Source of the DNA: an uncultured Clostridia bacterium
Lineage (GTDB): Bacteria > Bacillota > Clostridia > Lachnospirales > Lachnospiraceae
Reading direction: 5' to 3'
NCBI GenBank assembly: GCA_946620335.1
Contig: CAMONF010000060.1
Location: 1 to 7,921 of the forward strand
DNA: 7,921 bases
Part shown: in pieces, positions 1 to 6,739 of the stretch
Position numbering within the stretch: position 1 is the stretch's first letter
How the letters are laid out: each line of letters begins with the position of its first letter
Made by a program: the position numbers and the translations under genes
The notes under the pieces: model-generated
The model's database searches: none
Told to the model about the DNA's origin: nothing
The model's input: the letters and a program-made list of their open reading frames with translations, nothing else

Positions 1-183
1 CTTTATTTCCCCGGAAAGGGGAGGCACAAGGCCGAGAATGGTCTTCATGAGGGTGGTCTTGCCGGACCCGTTCTCGCCGACGATGACGAGATAATCCCCG
101 GTATGTACCTCACAATTCAGATGCTCGATCAGCGCCTGGCCGTCATACCCCAGGGCCAGGTCGCATGCCGTAAGCTGTGCCAT
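1..183 (-). CDS. ZnuC-like metal ABC transporter ATP-binding protein (N-terminal part, cut by window edge)
   Basis: Only the first 61 codons are present; the gene continues past the left edge. The frame starts MAQLTACDLALGYDG. It has an A-loop tyrosine near residue 13 and a clear Walker A motif, GENGSGKTT, at residues 36-44, followed by LMKTILGLVPPLSGEIK, the usual start of an ABC nucleotide-binding domain. The ATG is preceded by an AAGGAG ribosome binding site. It lies 12 bp after the stop of a Fur-family regulator, so the two are probably one operon. ATPases beginning this way, next to a Zur-like gene, normally energise zinc (sometimes manganese) import with a ZnuB-type permease and a ZnuA-type binding protein. 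Zinc as substrate is inferred from context. The Walker B, signature and H-loop regions lie outside the window. Confidence 0.85.
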   Translation of the reverse strand, partial: MAQLTACDLALGYDGQALIEHLNCEVHTGDYLVIVGENGSGKTTLMKTILGLVPPLSGEIK

Positions 184-195
184 TGTCTTCTCCTT

Positions 196-618
196 TCAGC
201 CTTCCAGGGCCGCCCGGCAGTCTCCGCAGATGCCGTAGAATACGGTCCGGACCGGGTCGAGCACAAAGCCGTGGTGCTCCTCCAAATGGTTGGCCACATG
301 GACCATCTCGTCGCACTTCAGGTGGATGAGACGGCCGCACCGCTCGCACTTGCAGTGGAAGCATACCGGCTGGGAGCAGCTATTGGACTTGTCGATATAT
401 TCATAGACCGCGCCCGCATTGTCCTGGGCCACATAGCGGTTGACTTCCCCCTCCTCCACCAGCTTGTCCAGCGTCCTGTAGACGGTCGTCGTGCCGATGG
501 AGTAGCCCTGCTCCTTCATATGGGTGCAGATTTCGCTGACGGTGAGGCCATGGCCCGGCACGGAGGCCAGGTATCGGAGAAGCTCTTCGCGTTGGCGTGT
601 CCTATACTCTGATTTCAT
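196..618 (-). CDS. Fur-family metalloregulator, probably Zur (zinc uptake repressor)
   Basis: A 140-residue protein of normal Fur-family length. The N-terminal half is a winged helix: the recognition-helix region GTTTVYRTLDKL (about residues 42-53) is the family hallmark. The C-terminal dimerisation and metal domain has H88, a C91-x2-C94 pair, H111/H115/H116 and a second C131-x2-C134 pair, which fits the structural zinc site made of two CxxC motifs. I chose ATG at 618 because GAGGAG lies 10 nt upstream; a TTG three codons earlier (627) is only 1 nt from that site. The following gene is a ZnuC-like ATPase, so a zinc-sensing repressor (Zur) of its own uptake operon is the best reading. A PerR, Fur or manganese (Mur) role cannot be excluded by sequence. 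A Fur-box-like palindrome lies in its upstream region at 697-711. Confidence 0.9.
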   Translation of the reverse strand: MKSEYRTRQREELLRYLASVPGHGLTVSEICTHMKEQGYSIGTTTVYRTLDKLVEEGEVNRYVAQDNAGAVYEYIDKSNSCSQPVCFHCKCERCGRLIHLKCDEMVHVANHLEEHHGFVLDPVRTVFYGICGDCRAALEG

Positions 619-645
619 TTCACGCAATCTCCTCTTTTTTCATTT

Positions 646-661
646 ATGGAAGCGGTTTCAT
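646..661. promoter_or_regulatory. cre-like (CcpA/LacI-family) operator over the start site of the metal operon
   Basis: The 16-mer ATGGAAGCGGTTTCAT matches every position of the Bacillus catabolite-responsive element consensus WTGNAARCGNWWWCAW, with the central CG at 653-654. Its centre falls on the predicted transcription start of the minus-strand operon and its right end touches the -10 box, a classic repression position. The match and its position are seen. Binding by CcpA, or by another LacI-family protein, is inferred. An overlapping inverted repeat (648-656 with 665-673, one mismatch in 9 bp) spans the -10 box. Confidence 0.5.
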
Positions 662-688
662 GTTACCGCCTCCCCCTCATGCTGTCAA
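660..688 (-). promoter_or_regulatory. Sigma-A type promoter of the zur-like/znuC-like operon
   Basis: On the minus strand there is a perfect -35 box TTGACA (683-688), a 17-bp spacer and a -10 box TAACAT (660-665, 4 of 6 consensus bases). The predicted start of transcription is near 653, giving a leader of about 35 nt before the ATG at 618. Position and orientation fit only the regulator gene. The -10 region and start point are covered by an operator-like palindrome (646-661), and a Fur-type box lies upstream of the -35. Confidence 0.7.
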
Positions 689-689
689 G

Positions 690-719
690 TTGAAAATGAA
701 AACCGTTTTCGTTTATTTT
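690..719 (+). promoter_or_regulatory. Candidate promoter for the pyrophosphatase gene (weak)
   Basis: On the plus strand TTGAAA (690-695) and TATTTT (714-719, 4 of 6) are 18 bp apart. Use of this promoter would give a leader of about 125 nt and would place the Fur-type box within the spacer. A rival is an extended -10 at TGTGATAAA (788-796), which lacks a good -35. The assignment is tentative. Confidence 0.3.
697..711. promoter_or_regulatory. Fur/Zur-type operator box
   Basis: The sequence TGAAAACCGTTTTCG is a 7-1-7 inverted repeat in which 6 of 7 pairs match (perfect core GAAAAC-C-GTTTTC at 698-710). AT-rich flanks continue the pattern as TTGAAAA to the left and TTTATTTTC to the right. Fur-family proteins bind 7-1-7 palindromes, and Zur boxes of the TGAAAAT...ATTTTCA kind look similar. 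It lies 8 bp upstream of the -35 box of the regulator's own promoter and inside the spacer of a candidate plus-strand promoter. Autoregulation by the adjacent regulator is the inference; no binding data are available here. Confidence 0.55.
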
Positions 720-837
720 CTTCCCTCCGACTGTACCTTTTTTAGTACATCCCGGGCAGTCGAACTTTCTTTAAAAGATTCCTGCCGTGTGATAAAGTTA
801 GATAAGAAGCTGCAGACGTCATGAACCGATCATCTGT

Positions 838-844
838 GAGGAGG
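838..844 (+). promoter_or_regulatory. Ribosome binding site that sets the pyrophosphatase start
   Basis: GAGGAGG lies 6 nt before the ATG at 851. An in-frame ATG at 821 has no comparable site upstream and would add ten residues ahead of the conserved beta strand of the DHH domain, so 851 is preferred. Confidence 0.85.
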
Positions 845-850
845 ACCACC

Positions 851-2500
851 ATGAGTGCCAATGATATCGTCTATGTTACAGGTCATCTCCATCCTGATAC
901 CGACTCCATCGCCGCCGCCATCGCCTACGCCTTCTTCAAGCGGGCCATGGGCATGCGGGCCGTGCCCTGCCGGCTGGGCAAGCTGAACGCGGAGTCCAAA
1001 TACCTGCTGAAACGCTTCGGCTTTAAGGAGCCGGAGTATCTTTCCGATGCCCGGGTGAAGCTGAGCGAGATTGCACTGGATCCGCCTAACTCCATCAGGC
1101 CGGAGACCACCATTTTTGAGAGCCTTCAGCTCATGAATGAAAGCTCCCACACTTACTGCGGCGTGGTGGACGACGAAATGCACCTGCTGGGCCTGGTCAC
1201 CAAGAGCGACATCGCGGCCGTCGGCCTGGGCGACACCGCCTACAATATCGACTTCATCACCCACACGCCCCTGGACAACTTCGCCAAGGTTCTGAACGGA
1301 AAGATCCTGAACCGGGTGGACAAAATGCATCTGAACGGCAAGGTCACCACCGTGACCACCGCCGACCGTGACTGGCTGGCCCGCTACAATGTCAAGGACC
1401 GCGTGGTCATCATGGGAAATGACCAGATCGCCATGCGCAACGTGATCCGCAAAGGCGCCGGCCTCCTCATCCTCGTCTGGACGGAGACTGTCGACGAGGA
1501 AATCCTGGAAGCAGCCAGGGAAGCGGAGTGCGCCATCATTCTCTCGGGGCAAGGCGCCATGAACCCCTCCCGTTACGTCTATTTCGCGCCGCCGGTCTCC
1601 CTCATCATGAAGCCGGCCCGGGACCTGGTCACATTTTCCGGAAATGAGCTGGCCGAGGACGTCGGCGTCAAGATGCTCCGCAGCCGCTACCACATCTATC
1701 CGGTCGTGGACATGGACCACCGGCTCCTCGGCTACGCGGCACGTTACCACATCATGAATGCGGAGAACAAGCAGATCATCATGGTGGACCACAACGAGTT
1801 CTCCCAGTCCGTCAGGGCCATCGACCAGGCCAGGATTCTGGAGGTCATCGACCACCACCGGATCAACGATTTCAGAAGTTCCTCCCCGGTGGCCTTCAGA
1901 AATGAGATCATCGGCTCCACCGCCACCATCGTGGCCACCATCTACCGGGAGAACCAGATCCCGATCCCGCCCAACCTGGCCGGTCTTCTCCTGGGAGCGG
2001 TCCTCTCGGACACCATGAATTTCCACTCTCCCACCACCACGGAGAAGGACGTCAAGACCGCCAACATCCTGGCCGCCATGGCCGACCTGGACATCGAGCA
2101 GTTCGCCTCGGAGATGTTCGCCGTCACCGCCAACACGGAGGGCCGGACCATTTCCGAGATGATCAACCAGGACATGAAGGTCTACGACATCCGGGGCTGC
2201 AAGCTCTCCATCTCCCAGGTCATCGTCACCGACACGGCGGAAATGCGGCGCAACAGTCCGGACATCCAGCCGGAGCTGGAGCTCTTCTGCCGCAAGAAGC
2301 AGCTGGACCTCTCGGTCCTGGTCTTCACCTCCATCATCGAGAACGGCTCCATCGTCTACTGCGCCGGCAACCACGCCGCCTGGGGCCACGAGGCCTTTCC
2401 GGACAAGCCGGAGGAGGAGCACAGTCTCCAGAAGGACCTTCTCTCCAGAAAGCAGCAGATCCTGCCGCGGATCACGGAGGTGGTGAATCTCTACTCATAA
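851..2500 (+). CDS. ppaC: Family II (Mn-dependent) inorganic pyrophosphatase with CBS-DRTGG-CBS regulatory insert
   Basis: A 549-residue cytoplasmic enzyme that hydrolyses pyrophosphate to two phosphates, pulling biosynthetic reactions forward. The DHH domain is split. It starts with GHLHPDTDS (ligands H12, D16, D18), then resumes at MVDHNE (D313), VIDHHRI (D334-H335-H336) and LSDTMNFHSPTTT (D387). The C-terminal DHHA2 domain carries RKKQLD (481-486) and LSRKQQILP (531-539), the substrate-binding arginine/lysine region, written SRKKQ in many relatives. The insert has a first CBS motif around 72-125, a DRTGG-like domain around 135-245 and a second CBS motif around 250-305. In characterised CBS-pyrophosphatases AMP and ADP inhibit, and diadenosine polyphosphates can activate forms with a DRTGG domain. 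Total length fits that subgroup (about 550 residues). It is divergent from the metal-uptake operon and convergent with trxB, so probably monocistronic. Confidence 0.95.
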   Translation: MSANDIVYVTGHLHPDTDSIAAAIAYAFFKRAMGMRAVPCRLGKLNAESKYLLKRFGFKEPEYLSDARVKLSEIALDPPNSIRPETTIFESLQLMNESSHTYCGVVDDEMHLLGLVTKSDIAAVGLGDTAYNIDFITHTPLDNFAKVLNGKILNRVDKMHLNGKVTTVTTADRDWLARYNVKDRVVIMGNDQIAMRNVIRKGAGLLILVWTETVDEEILEAAREAECAIILSGQGAMNPSRYVYFAPPVSLIMKPARDLVTFSGNELAEDVGVKMLRSRYHIYPVVDMDHRLLGYAARYHIMNAENKQIIMVDHNEFSQSVRAIDQARILEVIDHHRINDFRSSSPVAFRNEIIGSTATIVATIYRENQIPIPPNLAGLLLGAVLSDTMNFHSPTTTEKDVKTANILAAMADLDIEQFASEMFAVTANTEGRTISEMINQDMKVYDIRGCKLSISQVIVTDTAEMRRNSPDIQPELELFCRKKQLDLSVLVFTSIIENGSIVYCAGNHAAWGHEAFPDKPEEEHSLQKDLLSRKQQILPRITEVVNLYS

Positions 2501-2502
2501 AT

Positions 2503-2602
2503 AGTGGAATCAGGGACGTAAAAAGTGGGAATCAGGGACGGTTCCTTTTCCCAGTTTTCAAAGAAAACTGGGAAAAGGAACCGTCCCTGATTCCCACTTT
2601 TT
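2503..2602. repeat. REP-like palindromic element with an extra partial copy
   Basis: The core AATCAGGGACGG occurs in the left arm of a long palindrome (2520-2602), is mirrored in the right arm, and is preceded by a near-copy of the outer arm: AGTGGAATCAGGGACG at 2503-2518 repeats 2524-2540 with one G missing. From general knowledge, GGGACGGTTCC-type palindromes are dispersed in many copies in clostridial and other genomes and behave as REP or small mobile elements. No transposase gene is in the window. That this copy belongs to such a family is inferred from memory of the motif, not from a search. Confidence 0.6.
2520..2602. terminator. Perfect 40-bp stem, 3-nt loop: probable bidirectional terminator between ppaC and trxB
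   Basis: Positions 2520-2559 are exactly complementary to 2563-2602, leaving AAA (2560-2562) as loop. The left arm begins AAAAAGTGGG and the right arm ends CCCACTTTTT, so on either strand the stem ends in a run of five T. It starts 20 bp after the ppaC stop and ends 21 bp before the trxB stop on the other strand, the right place to end both transcripts. The structure is certain; the terminator function is inferred. Confidence 0.7.
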
Positions 2603-2623
2603 CCGTCTCTGCTTCAGACTTCC

Positions 2624-3574
2624 TCATTCCAGATTGGAAATATATTTCTCCGCCTGCATAGCCGCGATTGCACCGTCGGCGCAGGCAGTGATGACCTGCC
2701 TGAGGCTCTTCACACGGATATCGCCGGCCGCATAGACGCCATCGACGCTGGTGTGCATATTCTCGTCAGTGATGATATAACCGCTGGCATCCATATCGAC
2801 GGCGCCCTTAAAGAGGTCAGACTGGGGGATGAGGCCGATGAAGCCGAAGAGGCCCAGCATGCCGTCCTTGGGGTCAGCCTTGATGGTGGTGAGCTCACCG
2901 GTCTTGGTGTTCTTAAGAACGATGGTATCGAGGACGCCGTCGCCGTCGACGCTGTCCACCACACTGTTCCAGGCGAACTCCAGGTTGGGGGTCTTGAAGG
3001 CCTTCTCCTGGATGGACTTCACGGCCCTGAGTTCGTCACGTCTGTGGATGATGGTGACCTTGCGGCCGAATTTGGTCAGGTACATGGCCTCCTCCACGGC
3101 CGCATCGCCGCCGCCGACTACGTAGATATCCAGTCCGCGGAAGAAAGCGCCGTCGCAGGTGGCGCAGAAGGAAATGCCCATGCCCTTGTACTTGTCTTCA
3201 TTTTTGCAGCCGATGGGCCTCGGTGATGCGCCGGTGGCCAGGATCACGGTCCTGCCCTGGTACTCGCCCTTTAAGCCGGTGACCTTCTTGACAGGTCCTT
3301 CCAGGGATACGGCCGTGATCACGTCCGTGACGCGCTCAGCGCCGAACTGGGCGGCCTGCTCCGACATTCTGGCTACCAGGGAAGCGCCGGACTCGCCGGC
3401 CACCATCTGGCCGGGGTAGTTCTCGATTTCAGCCGTCTGGGCGATCTGACCGCCGTCCTGGCCCTTCTCGATGATGAGGGCGGAGAGTCTGCTGCGGCCG
3501 GCATAGAGACCGGCTGCCAGGCCGGCAGGGCCGGCGCCGAGGATCAGCACATCGTAAATTTTTTCATTTCCCAT
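2624..3574 (-). CDS. trxB: Thioredoxin reductase (NADPH, FAD/disulfide)
   Basis: A 316-residue flavoprotein, the usual length for low-molecular-weight thioredoxin reductase, which passes electrons from NADPH through FAD and a cysteine pair to thioredoxin in the cytoplasm. Seen motifs: FAD-binding GAGPAG (13-18), GGQ near 41-43, ATG (113-115), redox-active CATC (137-140), the NADP-binding GGGDAAVEEA (154-163), HRRDELRA (177-184) and the C-terminal FAD motif VYAAGDI (280-286). The HRR motif favours NADPH over ferredoxin-type variants. I chose ATG at 3574 because GGAGG lies 8 nt upstream; a TTG at 3592 overlaps that site and is unlikely. It has its own promoter at 3606-3634. No thioredoxin gene is adjacent, so it could serve thioredoxin or a glutaredoxin-like partner elsewhere. 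Confidence 0.95.
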   Translation of the reverse strand: MGNEKIYDVLILGAGPAGLAAGLYAGRSRLSALIIEKGQDGGQIAQTAEIENYPGQMVAGESGASLVARMSEQAAQFGAERVTDVITAVSLEGPVKKVTGLKGEYQGRTVILATGASPRPIGCKNEDKYKGMGISFCATCDGAFFRGLDIYVVGGGDAAVEEAMYLTKFGRKVTIIHRRDELRAVKSIQEKAFKTPNLEFAWNSVVDSVDGDGVLDTIVLKNTKTGELTTIKADPKDGMLGLFGFIGLIPQSDLFKGAVDMDASGYIITDENMHTSVDGVYAAGDIRVKSLRQVITACADGAIAAMQAEKYISNLE

Positions 3575-3605
3575 ACTTAAAACCTCCTGCAAATTGCTTT
3601 CATTT

Positions 3606-3634
3606 ATTGTATCCTACTTTTATACCTGTGCCAA
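3606..3634 (-). promoter_or_regulatory. Promoter of trxB
   Basis: On the minus strand TTGGCA (3629-3634, 5 of 6) and TACAAT (3606-3611, 5 of 6) are 17 bp apart. Transcription would begin near 3599, about 25 nt before the trxB ATG, leaving room for the GGAGG site. Confidence 0.75.
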
Positions 3635-3649
3635 CAAAAATTCAGAAAG

Positions 3650-3687
3650 TGAGATGTTTCCATTTCGTTATCTCATAATAATGGAAA
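3650..3687. other. Two interleaved inverted repeats in the divergent control region
   Basis: TGAGAT (3650-3655) is matched by ATCTCA (3670-3675), and TTTCCATT (3657-3664) by AATGGAAA (3680-3687). All pairs are perfect, and the order A-B-A'-B' means the two stems interlock. They lie between the trxB promoter and the transporter promoter. They could be overlapping protein-binding sites or, if transcribed, a pseudoknot. A run of seven T follows at 3730-3736 after CTCCCC, which could pair weakly with GGGAG at 3689-3693. No function is assigned. Confidence 0.4.
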
Positions 3688-3746
3688 AGGGAGCGGTCTC
3701 TTCCCGGATTTTGGCATCTTACACTCCCCTTTTTTTGATATCAGAC

Positions 3747-3759
3747 TTTACCCGGTAAA
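3747..3759. promoter_or_regulatory. Perfect 13-bp palindrome over the -35 box: operator candidate
   Basis: TTTACCCGGTAAA reads the same on both strands around its central C (TTTACC/GGTAAA). It fully covers the -35 hexamer of the importer promoter, as expected for a transcription-factor site controlling sugar uptake. The cognate regulator is not in the window. Confidence 0.45.
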
Positions 3760-3776
3760 AGGCGAAAGAGTATAAT
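3747..3776 (+). promoter_or_regulatory. Promoter of the ABC importer operon
   Basis: A perfect -10 box TATAAT (3771-3776) is preceded by TTTACC (3747-3752, spacer 18) or TTACCC (3748-3753, spacer 17). Transcription would start near 3783, giving a leader of about 80 nt before the ATPase ATG. The -35 lies inside a perfect palindrome, suggesting a repressor site. Confidence 0.7.
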
Positions 3777-3792
3777 AAATATGATGTTCATC

Positions 3793-3844
3793 ACCTCCCG
3801 CTTGGAGGTAAGAGGAAAGGAGGCCGGCCTTCGCCCCAGGCGAA
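3793..3844 (+). other. Structured leader of the importer mRNA
   Basis: The leader holds a hairpin ACCTCC-CGCTT-GGAGGT (3793-3798 with 3804-3809), a consensus Shine-Dalgarno AAAGGAGG (3816-3823), a self-complementary AGGCCGGCCT (3821-3830) and a hairpin TTCGCC-CCA-GGCGAA (3830-3844). The CCTCC of the first hairpin could instead pair with the GGAGG of the Shine-Dalgarno, giving two alternative folds. The start codon at 3863 is 39 nt after the Shine-Dalgarno. The pairings are seen; any control role is inference. Confidence 0.4.
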
Positions 3845-3862
3845 TGCCAAAGAAAAAGACAG

Positions 3863-4954
<1,092 letters not shown>

Positions 4955-4966
4955 AGGAGGCGGCCT

Positions 4967-5857
4967 ATGGATTACAAGAGCAACAAGGCGTGGCTCTACC
5001 TCCTGCCGGCGATCGCCTTCCTCGCCGTCTTCATGGTATACCCGCTGATCGACGTTTTCATATATTCCTTCGAGGAGGGGTATAACTCGGCCTCCCAGAC
5101 CAGCTTCGGCATCGGAGCCTACAACTACTCCTACGTTCTCCACGATCCCTACTTCATGCAGGCCCTCAAGAACACCTTCCTGCTGGTCATCATCACCGTC
5201 CCCCTCTCGACGGCCCTGGCCCTGGTGATCTCGCTGGCATTGTCATCCATCACCAAGCTCAAGGAACTCTTCCAGACCGTTTACTTTCTGCCTTACGTCA
5301 CCAACACGCTGGCAGTTGGCCTGGTCTTCATGGTCCTCTTCCAGAAAACGGCCTACTCCGATGGCATGATCAACATGATGATCAACTTTTTCGGGGGAGA
5401 GTCGGTGGACTTCATCGACGGTCCCTACTGGGCCAAGATGTTCGTTCTCTGCCTCTACACCATCTGGATCGTCATGCCCTTCAAGATCCTCCTCCTCACC
5501 AGCGCTCTGGCCTCTGTCAGGCAGGACTACTATAACGCGGCCAAGGTGGACGGGACGTCCCGTTTCCGGATCTTCTGGAGGATCACCCTCCCGATGATCT
5601 CACCGACCATCTTCTACCTGGTCATCACGGGCTTCATCGGGGCCTTCAAGGCCTACTCGGACGCGGTCGCCCTCTTCGGCACAGACCTGAACGCAGCGGG
5701 CATGAACACCATTGTAGGTTACGTCTACGACATGCTCTACGGTGACAGCGGCGGATATCCCTCCTACGCCTCGGCGGCCGCCATCATCCTCTTCGCCATC
5801 GTCCTGACCATCACTACCATCAACCTTCTTGTCAGCAAGAAGCACGTACACTATTAA
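4967..5857 (+). CDS. CUT1 sugar ABC importer permease, MalF/UgpA type
   Basis: A 296-residue inner-membrane protein with about six membrane segments by eye (near 10-33, 69-93, 103-125, 155-178, 215-235 and 265-288). The cytoplasmic EAA loop that docks on the ATPase is at about 188-214, YYNAAKVDGTSRFRIF followed by WRITLPMISPT. The lack of the long extra periplasmic loop of enteric MalF fits the shorter UgpA-like permeases of Gram-positive bacteria. AAAGGAGG lies 6 nt before the ATG, and only 12 bp separate it from the ATPase stop, so translation is from one mRNA. It forms a heterodimeric pore with the next gene product. Confidence 0.92.
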   Translation: MDYKSNKAWLYLLPAIAFLAVFMVYPLIDVFIYSFEEGYNSASQTSFGIGAYNYSYVLHDPYFMQALKNTFLLVIITVPLSTALALVISLALSSITKLKELFQTVYFLPYVTNTLAVGLVFMVLFQKTAYSDGMINMMINFFGGESVDFIDGPYWAKMFVLCLYTIWIVMPFKILLLTSALASVRQDYYNAAKVDGTSRFRIFWRITLPMISPTIFYLVITGFIGAFKAYSDAVALFGTDLNAAGMNTIVGYVYDMLYGDSGGYPSYASAAAIILFAIVLTITTINLLVSKKHVHY

Positions 5858-5875
5858 AGGAAGGAGGTATGATCC

Positions 5876-6739
5876 ATGGATTATGAACAGATCCGTAAAC
5901 AGGAGGCTGTCCGGACCAGGGTGCGGAATGTTGTCATTTACATCTTCCTGGCCGTTTGGGGCGTCATCGTCCTCTTTCCCTTCTACTGGATGGTCCTGAC
6001 CTCCATCAAGAGCTACAGCGCCTACAGCTCTGAGTATGTGCCGAAGTTCTACACCACTTCGCCCACCTTCCAGAACTATGTGGACGCCTTCACGACGGTA
6101 TCCCTCAGCCGCTACCTGCTGAACACTCTGATCTTCACCGTCGTGACCACAGTGCTCATGATCGCAGTCATCACGCTGGCGGCTTACGCCTTCGCCAGAC
6201 TGGAATTCCGGGGAAAGGATCTCCTTTTCACCCTCTTCCTGTCCCTCATGATGATCCCCAACGAGCTGGTCATCATCACCAACTTCGTGACCATCACAAA
6301 TGCAGGCCTGCGCAACACCTTCACCGGCCTCATCCTCCCCTCGGTCACGTCGGTCTTCTACATCTACCTGCTCCGCGAGAACTTCGCCCAGATACCGGAC
6401 GAGCTCTATTACGCGGCCAAGGTGGACGGGACTTCCGATCTCAAGTATCTCTTCAAGGTCATGGTGCCCATCTGCCGGCCGACCCTGGTCACGGTGGTCA
6501 TTTTAAAGGTCATCGAATGCTGGAACTCCTACGTGTGGCCGCGGCTCATCACCGACGACCAGGCCTACTTCCTGGTCAGCAACGGCATCCAGGAAATCCG
6601 CGAGAACGGCTTCGGCCGCGAGAACATTCCGGCCATGATGGCGGCTGTCGTCACCATCTCCATTCCGCTGATCATCCTCTTCCTCATTTTCCGCAGGAAG
6701 ATCATGGCCGGCGTTTCGAGAGGAGGTCTGAAGGGATGA
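5876..6739 (+). CDS. CUT1 sugar ABC importer permease, MalG/UgpE type
   Basis: A 287-residue membrane protein, the second half of the importer pore. Hydrophobic segments are near 18-42, 82-106, 114-136, 146-166, 200-217 and 254-272. The EAA loop is at about 176-204 (ELYYAAKVDGTSDLKYLF, then KVMVPICRPT), and the C-terminus ends in SRGGLKG, a tail like that of MalG/UgpE proteins. AAGGAGG lies 8 nt before the ATG at 5876; an ATG at 5869 stops after five codons and is not used. The gene starts 18 bp after the first permease and overlaps the binding-protein gene by 4 bp (ATGA), suggesting translational coupling. Confidence 0.92.
   Translation: MDYEQIRKQEAVRTRVRNVVIYIFLAVWGVIVLFPFYWMVLTSIKSYSAYSSEYVPKFYTTSPTFQNYVDAFTTVSLSRYLLNTLIFTVVTTVLMIAVITLAAYAFARLEFRGKDLLFTLFLSLMMIPNELVIITNFVTITNAGLRNTFTGLILPSVTSVFYIYLLRENFAQIPDELYYAAKVDGTSDLKYLFKVMVPICRPTLVTVVILKVIECWNSYVWPRLITDDQAYFLVSNGIQEIRENGFGRENIPAMMAAVVTISIPLIILFLIFRRKIMAGVSRGGLKG

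Noticed and set aside
103..612. Plus-strand open frame of 169 codons across the regulator gene
   Set aside because: It overlaps the well-supported Fur-family gene and the ATPase start in antisense, and has no Shine-Dalgarno or recognisable domain.
597..824. Plus-strand frames in the gap between the regulator and the pyrophosphatase
   Set aside because: They run through promoter and operator sequence, start inside the regulator gene and have no family features.
821..850. Upstream ATG at 821 as the pyrophosphatase start
   Set aside because: It lacks a ribosome binding site, whereas ATG 851 has GAGGAGG at ideal spacing.
830..2422. Long minus-strand open frame opposite the pyrophosphatase gene (530 codons)
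   Set aside because: It is antisense to a certain gene, has a low-complexity valine/glycine/aspartate-rich composition and matches no family I recognise. It arises from strong GC bias at third codon positions.
3689..3736. Possible plus-strand intrinsic terminator (GGGAG ... CTCCCC followed by seven T)
   Set aside because: The stem is only 5 bp with a loop of about 30 nt and no plus-strand gene precedes it, so the T-run alone is not enough.
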